Shown: piece by piece, positions 1 to 9,704 of the stretch
Layout of the letters: every line of letters begins with the position of its first letter
Position numbering within the stretch: the first letter of the stretch is position 1
NCBI GenBank assembly: GCA_001936135.1
Contig: CP012819.1
Coordinates: forward strand, 2,513,501-2,577,500
Direction of reading: 5' to 3'
Source of the DNA: Saccharomycopsis fibuligera x Saccharomycopsis cf. fibuligera
Taxonomy: Eukaryota > Ascomycota > Saccharomycetes > Ascoideales > Saccharomycopsidaceae
DNA: 64,000 nt
The notes under the pieces: model-generated
The model's input: only the letters and a program-made list of their open reading frames with translations
Told to the model about the DNA's origin: nothing
The model's database searches: none
Made by a program: the position numbers and the translations under genes

Positions 1-2
1 AA

Positions 3-785
3 GATGAACGATATCTGTACATGGTTGACTCACTAGTTGATGACCGGTTATCACCTTCTCCCTTTGGCTTGAATAGCTCCAACAATAATTCTGCAGAAAA
101 ATTCAGAGGGACAACTATTGGTAAAAATGCTGACTTTGTGAAAGAGATATGGTCTAGTAGCACAACAAACAACACCACCAACAACAACACCGTGAATAGC
201 ACACAATCCCCAAGCATAAGAAAAAAGGCTCCTATCTCTTTGAGCGAGTTGGAAAGTGAATTTGTGCTGGGATATTCCCATGGTAATGTTACTGGTTCAT
301 CACAAGTTCCTACTGCTGCTACAGGTCACACAGGTTATTATAATCAGTCTTTGAATTATGCAACTGTTCAGCCGTATCAGTCTTCACCCCAAGTCGCTTC
401 ATTGTATAGTAACAGTATCTACAACCAGCCATATTCACAGTTGTACCACCCAAGTCCACAGCAACAACAGTCAAGCCAGCCGCAGCAATATGCATACCAA
501 CAAGTTCCAACCAGTCTGTATTTGACAGCTCAACCTCAGGTACAGCAAAATCAGCAACACCAGCCACATCAGCCTAGTTTTTACAACTACTTCAATAGCC
601 CGCCAGTTCCACAGTTCAGTAATGTTTCTCCCGTATACTATAGCTACAACACAGCTAACGGCAGCCAGTTTAGTGCTGCATCTGTTTCCGCTACAACTAA
701 CGCCTCCAGTAGCAATGCTGGTAACTTTGCCAGTGACCCAACCGGCAGAAGTAACTATGGTAATGGGACCGGTGCTAGTAAATAA
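3..785 (+). CDS. C-terminal part of a Q/N/S/Y-rich protein (5' end outside window)
   Basis: The frame is open from the first bases (DERYLYMVDSLVDD...), so the real start lies upstream and the internal ATG at 21 is probably not the initiator. The visible 261 residues begin with a somewhat conserved-looking stretch (LVDDRLSPSPFG, then NADFVKEIW) and continue as low-complexity Asn, Thr, Gln, Ser and Tyr-rich sequence with QQQQ and QPQQ blocks, ending in a Ser/Asn/Gly tail. Such tails are common in fungal RNA-binding proteins and transcription regulators. I cannot assign the family from this fragment. It lies upstream of MIR1 on the same strand. The coding call is safe; the function is unknown. 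Confidence 0.8.
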   Translation, partial: DERYLYMVDSLVDDRLSPSPFGLNSSNNNSAEKFRGTTIGKNADFVKEIWSSSTTNNTTNNNTVNSTQSPSIRKKAPISLSELESEFVLGYSHGNVTGSSQVPTAATGHTGYYNQSLNYATVQPYQSSPQVASLYSNSIYNQPYSQLYHPSPQQQQSSQPQQYAYQQVPTSLYLTAQPQVQQNQQHQPHQPSFYNYFNSPPVPQFSNVSPVYYSYNTANGSQFSAASVSATTNASSSNAGNFASDPTGRSNYGNGTGASK

Positions 786-1311
786 TGTGGCATATGTTAG
801 CAAACAGTTTTGAATTGTCAATCTATCTTGATTATCATATGATTGTAACTACTCCTACTTACTGTAGGTAGTGATAAAGTAACTTAAACATTGCTATACG
901 ACCCGCGGAAATGGCACCCCAAGATAAGATTGCCGCAACCTGCATTGTTATACACCAGGATGCGTTTTCAACGCTATTACCTAATCTTGCGTACTTTCTG
1001 TATAACCCTGCTTTCTTTTCTGGCCAATCACAACAGCTATAAGTGCTGCCTTCAAGGAAAACGGTTCACGTGTCCGCGGTAAAAAAAATTTTACCGGTCT
1101 ACTACTAACAGTGCGCGGCAGCTTTTCTTTTTCGACCGCTCCCCGTGTATCAAAAAATTCGGCCCTGTGAGATCTGCAAGGCCAGCGATCGCTAAATGCT
1201 ATAAACCGCTTTCTTTTCTTCCCATTTTTCTTCCTGTTTCTTTTATTGTTTTTTTTGTCCTCTTGTTATTTGCCACACAAGTATCTTTAATACACAGAAG
1301 AACAGATCAAA
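786..1311 (+). promoter_or_regulatory. Promoter region of MIR1
   Basis: This 526 bp spacer separates the upstream gene's stop from the MIR1 start. It holds a CCAAT box at 1024-1028 (the Hap-complex site type common in respiratory genes), a CACGTG E-box at 1067-1072 followed by CCGCGG, a perfect AGCGATCGCT palindrome at 1184-1193, and a TATAAA at 1200-1205 about 107 bp before the ATG. Pyrimidine-rich sequence then runs to the start. The motifs are visible; the factors that bind them are inferred. Confidence 0.5.
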
Positions 1312-2235
1312 ATGGCTTCTCCACAAGTTCCAAACTTTTCTATTGCTGATTACGGTAAATTCGCTTTGGCCGGTGCCATCGGTTGTGGTGTCACCCACGG
1401 TGCCATGACTCCAATCGATGTCATCAAAACCAAGATTCAATTGGAACCAACCCTTTACAAGTCCATGGGTCAAGCTGGTAAGAAGATTATCAGTGAAGCC
1501 GGTGTTGGTGCTTTGTTGACCGGTTTGGGCCCAACTGTTCTCGGTTACTCCTTGCAAGGTGCTTTCAAATTCGGTGGTTACGAAGTTTTCAAGAAGACTT
1601 TCGTTGACCTCTTGGGTTACCAAACCGCTTCTCAATACAAGGACAGTGTTTACATTGGTTCCGCTGCTATTGCTGAATTCTTTGCTGACATTGCTTTGTG
1701 TCCATTGGAAGCTACCAGAATTAGATTGGTTTCTCAACCAACTTTTGCCAACGGTTTGGTTGGTGGTTTTGCTAGAATCTTGAGAGAAGAAGGTGCTGGT
1801 TCTTTCTACAACGGTTTCACCCCAATCTTGTTCAAGCAAATTCCATACAACATTGCTAAATTCTTGACTTACGAAAGAGCTTCCGAAGCCATCTACAGTT
1901 TCATTCCAAACAAGAAGGACTTGTCTCATACTGCTACTACTGGTATTAACTTGCTTTCTGGTGTTATTGCCGGTTGTACTGCTGCTATTGTTTCTCAACC
2001 AGCTGACACTTTGTTGTCTAAGGTTAACAAGACTAAGAAGGCTCCAGGTCAATCCACCATTGGTTTGTTGGGTCAATTGGCTAAGGAATTGGGTTTCAGA
2101 GGTTCCTTCGCTGGTTTACCAACCCGTTTGGTTATGGTTGGTACCTTGACCTCTTTGCAATTCACCATCTACGGTCAATTGAAGACTACTTTGGGTACCC
2201 CACCAGGTATTGCTTTGGGCGGTTCCGGTCACTAA
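1312..2235 (+). CDS. MIR1: Mitochondrial phosphate carrier
   Basis: The 307-residue protein is a complete mitochondrial carrier (SLC25) family member. Three repeats each carry the PX(D/E)XX(K/R) signature: PIDVIK near residue 34, PLEATR near 131 and PADTLLSK near 230. The N-terminus and first repeat ([21 protein letters not shown]) match the yeast phosphate carrier Mir1/Pic. It imports inorganic phosphate into the mitochondrial matrix with protons for ATP synthesis and sits in the inner membrane. Codon use is strongly biased (TTG Leu, GGT Gly, AGA Arg, no CTG), as expected for a very highly expressed gene. The start follows a purine-rich AGATCAAA context. The full length matches the family. 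Confidence 0.96.
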   Translation: MASPQVPNFSIADYGKFALAGAIGCGVTHGAMTPIDVIKTKIQLEPTLYKSMGQAGKKIISEAGVGALLTGLGPTVLGYSLQGAFKFGGYEVFKKTFVDLLGYQTASQYKDSVYIGSAAIAEFFADIALCPLEATRIRLVSQPTFANGLVGGFARILREEGAGSFYNGFTPILFKQIPYNIAKFLTYERASEAIYSFIPNKKDLSHTATTGINLLSGVIAGCTAAIVSQPADTLLSKVNKTKKAPGQSTIGLLGQLAKELGFRGSFAGLPTRLVMVGTLTSLQFTIYGQLKTTLGTPPGIALGGSGH

Positions 2236-2658
2236 GAGTGCTAATTAGTTGGGGAAAACTTTTTTTTCAGCTGGTTAAGACTTATTTATTATTTGATATT
2301 CAGTTTTTTTTGCTCATAGATAATGCATTAAAATTTATGTTAATTTTATGTTGATTAATATTCATTGTTTGAACTGTAAATATTTTTTATTGAAGACGTA
2401 TTTATTCTAGCTGTTATTTCAATGCATATGTCTCTTAAGTAGGCTTATGGTGTAAAGGATTAATCCATGATATTTAGGAAACATCTGGCAAGCAGAGACT
2501 AACACCGGGGGACAGGGGAGTACCTAAAAACGCCGAACGCGCTAAGTGTACCAAATACTAATTAATTTTGGCTATGTATAGGACGTAAGTGTAAAAAAAG
2601 TAATACCGAACGAAAGTGGCACTCAGCATGATCACAGAACCACGGAAATGATTTCAGA
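2236..2658. other. Convergent 3' spacer MIR1/COQ4
   Basis: AT-rich 423 bp between the stops of two convergent genes. T-rich and TATTTAT/TTAATTTTATG sequence just after MIR1 is typical of yeast 3'-end signals. I see no gene here. Confidence 0.5.
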
Positions 2659-3408
2659 TTATTTCGGCAAGTGAAGTTCCTTCTTTTTCAACCCCATCTG
2701 CTTGCGCAACTGCCTCAAATCTGGCGGTGGGGCCTCGATGCCCAACTCTCTTCTCAACTCATCAACATCTTTCTCTAAAATCTTTTCCCAATAAACGTTG
2801 ATTAATGGTTTGCAGTTCAAGCCATTTGAAAAGCTCCAAGGGTAATACAAGTCAAACAATCTTTTTCTCTGCTTAGCGCTGAGTTTTAGAGGTGACAATA
2901 TTGTGCCTATCCCAGCAAACGGCAACCCAAAGTTGGCAAACTCAAACGCCTTAATGGCGATTTCGCCTTCGAGCACAATTGGCAACCCAGCAATAGCATG
3001 GTGAAAATCGTGGCATTGTCTATATCTTTGAAACACAAACGCCAATTCCTCATCGTCAATATAGTGCACGGGTTCTCTGGTATCAGGACTAACCCCTTCT
3101 TTAGCGAGCCAGTTGTAATAAGTTTTGCCAAAAGTCGTGTCTGGGAGTGATTGCAAATATTGCAAGTCCAAGCTTTGTGAAGTAATGTGAGGTCTTTCAC
3201 GAAGAATACGGCGCCCCACAGCGTCAGAGAGCATTTGGTCGCGGAGCTTGTTGAGAACCGGCTCGTAAGCGGTGATCTCGCCAATGCCAGTGATGTAGTT
3301 GTTGTTTTCCGGGTGTAAAGTGGCGCCAATGCCGCAGGTAATTGTCATCAATGCGCGGTCAATCCACCGTAGCGGAACGTGCGATGGGTAGTTCTTGAGC
3401 ACAGACAT
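2659..3408 (-). CDS. COQ4: Coenzyme Q biosynthesis scaffold protein Coq4
   Basis: From the ATG at 3408 the protein has 249 residues. It carries the Coq4 signature HDxxHx11E: RYRQCHDFHHAIAGLP with H133, D134, H137 and E149. It also has family blocks such as HVPLRWIDRAL, QMLSDAVGRRIL, NWLAKEGVSPDTREPV and KPLINVYWE. Coq4 binds zinc and works with the ubiquinone synthesis complex on the matrix face of the inner mitochondrial membrane. S. cerevisiae Coq4 is 335 residues; almost all the deficit is at the N-terminus, where the presequence should be. The frame remains open upstream for 17 codons back to a GTG but has no further ATG, so a short upstream exon or a very short presequence must be considered. 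It is divergent from CDD1. Confidence 0.92.
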   Translation of the reverse strand: MSVLKNYPSHVPLRWIDRALMTITCGIGATLHPENNNYITGIGEITAYEPVLNKLRDQMLSDAVGRRILRERPHITSQSLDLQYLQSLPDTTFGKTYYNWLAKEGVSPDTREPVHYIDDEELAFVFQRYRQCHDFHHAIAGLPIVLEGEIAIKAFEFANFGLPFAGIGTILSPLKLSAKQRKRLFDLYYPWSFSNGLNCKPLINVYWEKILEKDVDELRRELGIEAPPPDLRQLRKQMGLKKKELHLPK

Positions 3409-3771
3409 TGTAGTGGTTTGCAGTGCAGAGGTCCAGTACTGGTTGGTTACGTATTTCACAAAGAATAGTTAAATAATCAGCCTATTTTTCTGGTGTCGCG
3501 ATGCTCTTGTCAAAGATTTTTGCAGTGGTACCGCCACGGCGGGCGACTACCTCCAGTGTCCGACAGAACATTGCATAAAAAGTGCCTATCTGTACGGAGA
3601 CACCCACCCAGTCCCGCCTTGGAGCACTCACGCACTCAATCATTTAAATTTCCACACTTCTCTCCTCTGCATTCTTTCTTCTTCTTTTCCTCTTCTTCTT
3701 CTTCTTCTTCTTCTTCTTCTTTTTTTTCCCTTTTCTCTTTCTTTCCTTCCCTTCTCTCCTTTTCTTCCGCA
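3409..3771. promoter_or_regulatory. Divergent COQ4/CDD1 promoter with (CTT)n leader tract
   Basis: This 363 bp region must serve both genes. On the CDD1 side, the 5' leader contains a pyrimidine tract with a (CTT)n microsatellite at about 3690-3720. On the minus strand a 29-codon open frame (3571 down to 3482, beginning MFCRTLEVVARRGG) precedes COQ4. Its basic, hydroxylated composition resembles a mitochondrial presequence. Confidence 0.5.
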
Positions 3772-4396
3772 ATGTCTCTAGACGTACTTCCTGTTGGCTC
3801 TTCTATCGCCCACGTCGACCACAATGAGCTCTCCGACGATGAGTTCGAAGCTTTGAAACAGAAGACAATCAACGGTATGTCAGAATCTCCACCAACCGCT
3901 CGCTTAGATTACAACGCTTGAATCTTTTCTATATATACTATTCCACAGCAAGCTGCCTTTTACCGGAGAAGCCCTTCTGATTGAGTGAGCGTCAATACTA
4001 ACACCAATGTTTTTAGCTAAAAACCTCGCTTACGCTCCATACTCAAACTTCAGAGTCGGCGCTGCCGTATTAACCACATCGGGCGTTCTCATTGACGGCG
4101 CTAACGTCGAGAATGCCAGCTACGGTGCTTGTATCTGCGCAGAACGCACCACCATTGTCAGATCAGTCGCCATGGGCTACAAGAAATTTAAAGCTGTTGG
4201 TGTCTCTACAGATTTAGCAGACAAGATTGGCAGCCCTTGTGGTATATGTCGCCAAGTTATCAGGGAGTTTGGTCAGAATATCCCGTTGTTTTTGTTCAAT
4301 AACGATGGATCCAAGTATTTTAAAGTTTACTTAAAGGACATTTTGCCGTTGAGTTTCGGACCTAGCGACTTGGGCAAACCGGAACATGACGCATGA
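3772..4396 (+). CDS. CDD1: Cytidine deaminase, one intron
   Basis: Exon 1 is 3772-3874 and exon 2 is 4017-4396. Splicing joins ...KQKTIN to AKNLAYAPYSNFRVGAA and gives 160 residues with the frame intact. The zinc-binding cytidine deaminase motifs are present: CAERT (catalytic Glu with Cys ligand) and PCGICRQ. The enzyme converts cytidine and deoxycytidine to uridine forms in pyrimidine salvage, normally as a cytosolic tetramer. The N-terminal extension of about 30 acidic residues before AKNLAYAPYS is typical of fungal versions. The start follows CGCA and is the first ATG in this frame after the pyrimidine-rich leader. Confidence 0.94.
3875..4016 (+). other. Spliceosomal intron of CDD1
   Basis: A 142-nt intron with consensus 5' site GTATGT (3875-3880), branch site TACTAAC (3996-4002) and 3' site TTTTTAG ending at 4016. 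The branch A lies 15 nt from the 3' splice site. It splits a GCT Ala codon after its first base. Confidence 0.93.
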
Positions 4397-4847
4397 GTGA
4401 TGATGGATGGCACTGTTGTTTTTGCAGTCTGCTATTTGCATATTATACGTATTTGAATACTTCTGATAATCAAGGATGGTTTAGGGAGTTTTCAAAAAAA
4501 AAAAAAAAAAAAAAAAAAAATTAAAAATTAAAAATTAATAATAAAAACAATAAAAATGTTTAAGGTGTCAAAAGCGAGTTGTAATGAATTAAAGACATAG
4601 ATGTGTTCCTAGAAGAACCAAGCGTCAAAGGTGAGTTGTCTTGTTTTACTACTTGTGCACTAACTATTTTTTATTTGTTGGTGCTGCCTTTGCGTCGTTT
4701 AGACAAGTCTTTTGAGTTGCTTGGCTTTTCGTTCAGCTGCAAAATGCGCGAACCAGTGTGCTCAGTAAATACTTTAACACCGTTCATACATTAGTGACAC
4801 ATTAGCGGAGCTCGGTAACTGTGATTCTGAAAAAAAGAACGCTGCTA

Positions 4848-4879
<32 letters not shown>

Positions 4880-5050
4880 CATGAGTATACAACTTAATTT
4901 AATCTACGGAAAGGAGGGGACAATGCCCAGTTCTTGATAGTTTCAAATCAGGATTACTCAACATGTCATTGATAAATAACGGCAGTTGATTGTCTGATGG
5001 GACAAAAATGATCTACTTGACTAAAAAGAGCTCAGAGACTCAACCCGTTC
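4397..5050. other. Convergent spacer with poly(A) and (TA)n tracts
   Basis: 654 bp between the CDD1 and LIP2 stops. It contains a run of about 27 A at 4494-4520 followed by TTAAAAATTA repeats, and an (AT)n microsatellite at 4851-4879. A 63-codon open frame at 4603 has no ATG start and no recognisable content, so I do not call a gene. Confidence 0.6.
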
Positions 5051-6421
5051 TCAATTAAGTACCTCTAGAATCCCATTCTGGTAAACCCCTGCTTGCAGCT
5101 GCCCTTCTCTATTCTCAACATTGGCATCACTTGCATCACTTAAACCACTTAAAAACTTCTCCGAGTCCACATCATAATGCTCCACTTTCTCAAACCCAAA
5201 CAATTTGCCAAACTCTCTAGCATAAGAGTAAGCAACATCTCTCACAGAAACATTAGTACCGTCAAACGCCTTTTTCTGCGCTCTGAATTGCTCTACCATG
5301 TTCGTAGTCGTGGTATTCTCCAATCCACACATCACAAATCGATTTGGATAATCCAACTCCGTACTCACATTAATGGCAACGCCATGCGATGTTACCGCTC
5401 TACGGATATGGATACCAATACTAGCGATTTTCTCGGTATCGCTAACCCAGACTCCAGTGTTTGCAGTACGGTATGCTTCAATATTAAACGGCTTCTTGCC
5501 AGACATGCCTTTCATTATAGTGCCGTGGTTCAACGTTTGAATAATGGATTCTTCAAGAGCGTTAACGTAGCATCTGGCTGGTAGGGCTTTACGTTTACTC
5601 TTCAAAACGCTATTCTTTTTAATTGTTGATACTTCCTTTTCTGCCTCTGCACTTTCATTCTGCTCTCCAATAACGAAATTGTTCAAGTCGATAATTGGGT
5701 ACCCAACCATTTGCCCAGGTCCATGGTAGGTAACCTGACCACCTCTTGAACTTTGCCAGTAGTATGCATCTTTATAATTGTACATTTCCACCATATTTTT
5801 GTCAGCACTAGTATGCAATTTTTCTCTTTTCCCACCAGTGTAAACAGGGTGAAACTCAAAAGTTAAAAGGATAGAGCTAGGTTTTAAGTCCGTGAGAAGT
5901 TTAGTAAGAAGTTTCATTTCATAATCTGAAACTTGTGGTTGTGATTCTGGCTGGGGGCCATCAACATCGTTCTTTGCTTCTCCTTCTTGACCTTCCTGAC
6001 CCTCCTGGCCTTCTTGAGAATATTTTCCACTGTTGATCTTCGCCACTTGTTGAGCTATCTTAGCTTGAATTTTCTTGTAATCTAAATTTGCTCTAACAAA
6101 TTTTTCTTGAACTTGCAATCCGTCTTCATAACGAACTTTTTTTTGAAAATGTAAATGACGAAGAGTTTTGCTGGTGCTTGGCTTTATGCTGATTTTGCGG
6201 CCTTGGACGTCGCACGAAGGACTATCAACGGTGTTTAAAACGTCGGAATTGTTGCAGTTTCTGGCAGACGTTGAAAAATTTTTATGAGAAAGTGACTGGA
6301 GCTTGTTAGCAATGGATTGGTGCTGAAGTTTGCTAAAGTTATGGTATTGAACTGAGAGAAAAGGCGTCACCAAAAAAGACCTCAGCTTACTGTCGATTAG
6401 TCGTGGGACACTGCGAATCAT
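5051..6421 (-). CDS. LIP2: Mitochondrial lipoyl(octanoyl) transferase (LipB family)
   Basis: 456 residues. The LipB core is clear: RGGQVTYHGPGQ at about 226-237, YPIIDLNN, then NTGVWVSDTEKIASIGIHIRRAV with the conserved Lys at 331, THG-like SHGVAINVSTEL, and a Cys at 365 in RFVMCGLEN at the catalytic Cys position. The N-terminal part (MIRSVPRLIDSKLRSFL, later FSTSARN) is basic and hydroxylated like a mitochondrial presequence. The enzyme moves octanoyl from acyl carrier protein to the lipoyl domain of glycine cleavage H protein, the first step of lipoate assembly. A small QEG repeat (about 136-148) and a long pre-core insert make it longer than S. cerevisiae Lip2 (328 residues). Confidence 0.95.
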   Translation of the reverse strand: MIRSVPRLIDSKLRSFLVTPFLSVQYHNFSKLQHQSIANKLQSLSHKNFSTSARNCNNSDVLNTVDSPSCDVQGRKISIKPSTSKTLRHLHFQKKVRYEDGLQVQEKFVRANLDYKKIQAKIAQQVAKINSGKYSQEGQEGQEGQEGEAKNDVDGPQPESQPQVSDYEMKLLTKLLTDLKPSSILLTFEFHPVYTGGKREKLHTSADKNMVEMYNYKDAYYWQSSRGGQVTYHGPGQMVGYPIIDLNNFVIGEQNESAEAEKEVSTIKKNSVLKSKRKALPARCYVNALEESIIQTLNHGTIMKGMSGKKPFNIEAYRTANTGVWVSDTEKIASIGIHIRRAVTSHGVAINVSTELDYPNRFVMCGLENTTTTNMVEQFRAQKKAFDGTNVSVRDVAYSYAREFGKLFGFEKVEHYDVDSEKFLSGLSDASDANVENREGQLQAGVYQNGILEVLN

Positions 6422-8190
6422 TTTTGCTCTTCCTCTGTTTAAATCTATTTTTTGAGAATAAGTTTTTTAGTATAAATAATAAGTATTCTTTTTTTTTAAA
6501 ACTAGTATCCCAAAAGTCGCGCTCTGTATGTTTCTAGAGGCTTAAAGTTGAATATAAGTGTAATAAAGAATGACTTTCTGTTGTGCCATCCACTATTTCT
6601 TTTTATTTTTCTTTCTTTGGTTTCTGGTTCTCTTGATCCAAAGTTACTTTTTCATGCAGTGAGTGCAATTTTTCGATTCTGTCGGAGATATCTTCGGAGC
6701 TTCATTTTACAACATGCAGCCTCAGAGCACCTATCGCTAGAGAAAAATACAGACCATGTACTTTGATGTTACTGATATACTGCTGCTTTCACATAACGGA
6801 ATGCCAGCTGTTTTGAAAAGATTTTGGGTTAAGTGGTGTTGCTCAATCTCACACATTAAAAAGTCTACTTTTTATTTGCTTTTGCGACTTCCAGTCTTTT
6901 TGTCTCCTTTTGATTGTTTCTTTAGACTGGGCAGTGCACTGTAAATATGAACAACTAGCATAAATAGCAAGTTTATAAAATAAGGAAACAGATAAAGGTC
7001 ATATATATGGCACTTCTTTTTCTTCTTGCATTTTCGAGTATTCTTTGTTTTTAATTTTTTTTTTTTTTTTTTTTTTTCTGTTCAAGCTGAGCCTCAGGTT
7101 TAGTCTTCGAAGTTTTTACAAAATATTAAAAGTCGTTTTGTGGCCCCACAGTCATCTGCAATTCTATTTAAATTCGCCTGCCTCAAGTAATTTTTTTGCC
7201 AATCAAAACGTCTATAAAAAGAGTTGGCCAACAGCATTAGCAGTGCTATCTACCAAGATCTCAAGAAAGTTCTCTAGGTTCTATTGTGCTACCTTCACAA
7301 TAACACACTGCAATATGTCAGTTTTCTTTAGCATATACGACCTTAACTTTTTGATTTGTATCAAGCATTGCAGTAGGTAAAAATGGCCCTCCTCCGTGAT
7401 ATCAAAAATGAAATAGGCTCCTTTTCTTTTGCTTCCTATATATAGAATGGTTTACAATAGCGGGGGTTTCGCCCGACGCCACACTTAGGCATTCCGACTC
7501 CGACGCCACCCCATGCTCGCCGGTAGACTCAACAATCGACAATCGTCGGGTATTAAGAAGTCTCCTCGGCCGGGGGGGACCGCCAACTGAGCAGTTAAGG
7601 CCCGGTGTCTAAAGATCTTTGCAAGCTTGTTTTGTAACACTGTACCAAACTAGTTCTTTCTACATTCTTTAGATCCCCGAGGCGAAAAAAACAAACAAAC
7701 GCTGTAGGCGTTCAAATTCATCACTCAGCACACATGACGTATTTGTAAAAGACAGGCAATTACGTATCATTTGCATTACGGCTTCTCAAGTTTGCATGCA
7801 CGCCCGGAGAGCACCAGCGTGTTCATGATTCTCGGCACTTGGTTATGAACACCATTGCACGTTTACAATCGCACGAGGACATCTTACAGAAGTAGCACTA
7901 GGCGAAATAACGTAGTAGCTAGTTCATTGTAGTATTTGAGTAAAAAGAACAAAAAAAATCGTAAATAGAGGAAATAACAAAAAAGCAAAGCATAATCCAG
8001 AGCAACAACAGTACATGAAACGCAGATCACTGAACAATTGTACTAACTCGGAAGCTGGCGGCCGCCCTTGCAAAAAAAAAAAACATAGCATTGATCCGGC
8101 TCCGATTCAGATTAGATTGGCGAGCTTTCATCTTTTAGTGTAGTGCAGTGAAAATAAAGGCAATCCATCAAAGTTGGTCAGTTGAATCGC
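6422..8190. other. 1.8 kb non-coding spacer with poly(T) and a GC-rich patch
   Basis: This lies between the LIP2 start (leftward) and the 3' end of the glycine-zipper gene. It holds AT-rich sequence, a run of about 23 T at 7055-7077, and a distinct GC-rich patch at about 7460-7610 that follows a TATATATAG box at 7437-7445. Open frames here are short and without recognisable content. LIP2's promoter must be in the left part. Confidence 0.55.
7455..7690 (+). other. Candidate non-coding RNA region (unassigned)
   Basis: The segment is much richer in G and C than its flanks and includes short self-complementary parts (for example CGGG...CCCG around 7462-7476). A TATATATAG box lies just upstream. 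I compared it by eye with snRNA, U3, SRP, RNase P/MRP and telomerase-RNA landmarks and recognised none. There is no tRNA-type B box. It may simply be an upstream regulatory block. Low confidence. Confidence 0.2.
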
Positions 8191-8520
8191 TTACCATCTA
8201 CCGCCTTGGTTGTTGTTGCCGCCTTGGTATTCGTTGTTGTACTCTTCTCTTCTTTCGTCTCTCTTGTGGTCTTCGTAAGCGTCTTCAGCCTTGTTGGCCA
8301 AAATAGCACCAGCAATAGCACCACCGATTTTACCTAAAGTGGAGTGGTTTTCACCACCGAGCTTACCACCAGCAAAACCACCAGCGACACCACCAACAAT
8401 AGTGGCACCAATACCTCTAGCACCTTCGTGGTCATTTTCTTGTTGGAAATTTTGTTGGTTAGAGGTGCCTCTTTCGTAAGAACCTTGGTCACCGGAACCG
8501 TAGAAATCGTTAGCAGACAT
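8191..8520 (-). CDS. Small glycine-zipper protein
   Basis: 109 residues in three parts. A hydrophilic Ser/Asn/Gln/Gly head (MSANDFYGSGDQGSYERG...) comes first. The centre (about 36-76) is a Gly/Ala-rich glycine-zipper segment with small residues spaced every four (GATIVGGVAGGFAGGKLGG and IGGAIAGAILANKAED). A charged DEHKR tail ends in NNNQGGRW. This is the layout of fungal glycine-zipper 2TM-like small proteins, often abundant and stress-induced; the exact function is unknown. A TATAAAAA on the minus strand (about 8647-8654) lies about 130 bp upstream. Codon use (GGT, GCT, TTG, AGA) suggests good expression. Confidence 0.8.
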   Translation of the reverse strand: MSANDFYGSGDQGSYERGTSNQQNFQQENDHEGARGIGATIVGGVAGGFAGGKLGGENHSTLGKIGGAIAGAILANKAEDAYEDHKRDERREEYNNEYQGGNNNQGGRW

Positions 8521-8880
8521 TATGAATTGGTATTAGGAGAGTTGTTAAAGGAGAAATTTAGTTAAATAAGATCAACTGGTGATGAAATAAAACGAGAAAA
8601 AACCGAACTGAATTCCCAGCATCAAACGGGGGGAGACGCAGTGGTTTTTATAATGCGATATGGTAAAATGAATGGCGTTGATTCTTCGAAAGACCCACAC
8701 AGTACTAACCTCCTCTGCGACAAGATGAAACCGAAACGCTGCCTCTGGTGCAGAGAGGCACAGTATGACACAGGAAAAAGCATCATTACGCGCGGGCGGG
8801 CATGAAGGGTGTTTCCAACTTTCCGTTTCTTTTTCCAACCTTCTTCATGTACTATATAGGGAGAGTGATGCTCGCCATAG

Positions 8881-8902
8881 CCTGCCTGCCGGCCTGCCTG
8901 CC
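8881..8902. repeat. CCTG tetranucleotide repeat
   Basis: CCTGCCTGCC followed directly by GGCCTGCCTGCC: two short CCTG tandem blocks around a GGCC centre within the GC-rich spacer. Confidence 0.7.
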
Positions 8903-9666
8903 CCAAGTCCTTGACGTCTGGTGGCGTGTACGATTCTGCGGTATGCGAAGCTCCCGTAGAAGCTCAGCCAAGGGCAGATGAGGGCAATGACAATGTGCAG
9001 TAATGCTGACTGCACTACTGCAATGCTTCGTATCGTTTAGAGACAGAACCGCGGGACGGATTGTTATGGTGGTAGTGGTCAAGTGAGTTTGGAAACGATC
9101 CGCCCAGTGGCAGCTGGCATTGGGAACTCCTGGTAAGCTTGCCGGTCTTCATCTCAGTATTTGATTGGATGGTTGGCCAGTGGAGGGGGGACTCAGATAG
9201 CGGGTACGTTCTGTGCTGTGCTGTGTGGGATGTGTGAAGCGTAGCACAGCACCACTGCTGTAGCTGAGAGCCAGGCACCGGGCCAGAGTCAATTGAAATA
9301 GGGGACATTATCGTATTGGATATTGCCTAGCTCGTGGGAAACAGCGTGCTCTGATACAGTACTGTGTATCTCATATTGGATAACACCAAAGATCACGACG
9401 TAGCAGGACAACCACGCTGTGCGCTGCAAAGACAAGAAAGCTCTACAATGGGTTCCAAACGGTATCATGTTGATACAGCCAAGCTACAGTGTTGCAACAT
9501 CCTCAGCTGTAAGCCACCCACAGCGTTCCCTCGCCCTAGCCAAAGCCTGCCAGACGGAGAGCCCCATAAGACGCTCCAATCAAAATGTACCAGCGGCTCC
9601 CTTCAGAGTTGGCAGTAGACACTCAGCTGCCAAACCATCGGCCAAATGTTCGTCGTGCCAGTTCCG

Positions 9667-9704
9667 TTAGTAAGTGTTTAGTAAGCGCTTAGTAAGCGCT
9701 TAGC
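9667..9704. repeat. 11-bp tandem repeat (TTAGTAAGCGC type)
   Basis: About three and a half direct copies of TTAGTAAGCGC with slight variation in the first (TTAGTAAGTGT). It lies about 20 bp before the GTCACGTGAC palindrome, so it may be part of a regulatory cluster. Confidence 0.75.

Noticed and set aside
7601-7640. GGTGTCTAA-like word resembling part of a Candida telomere repeat, considered as a telomerase RNA template
   Set aside because: Only about 8-9 bases match, and the rest of the 23-25 bp repeat unit and the GGAT portion are absent.
8749-8762. 14-bp word GTGCAGAGAGGCAC shared with about 35496-35509
   Set aside because: A 14-mer shared once within 64 kb is expected by chance, and similarity stops at its ends.
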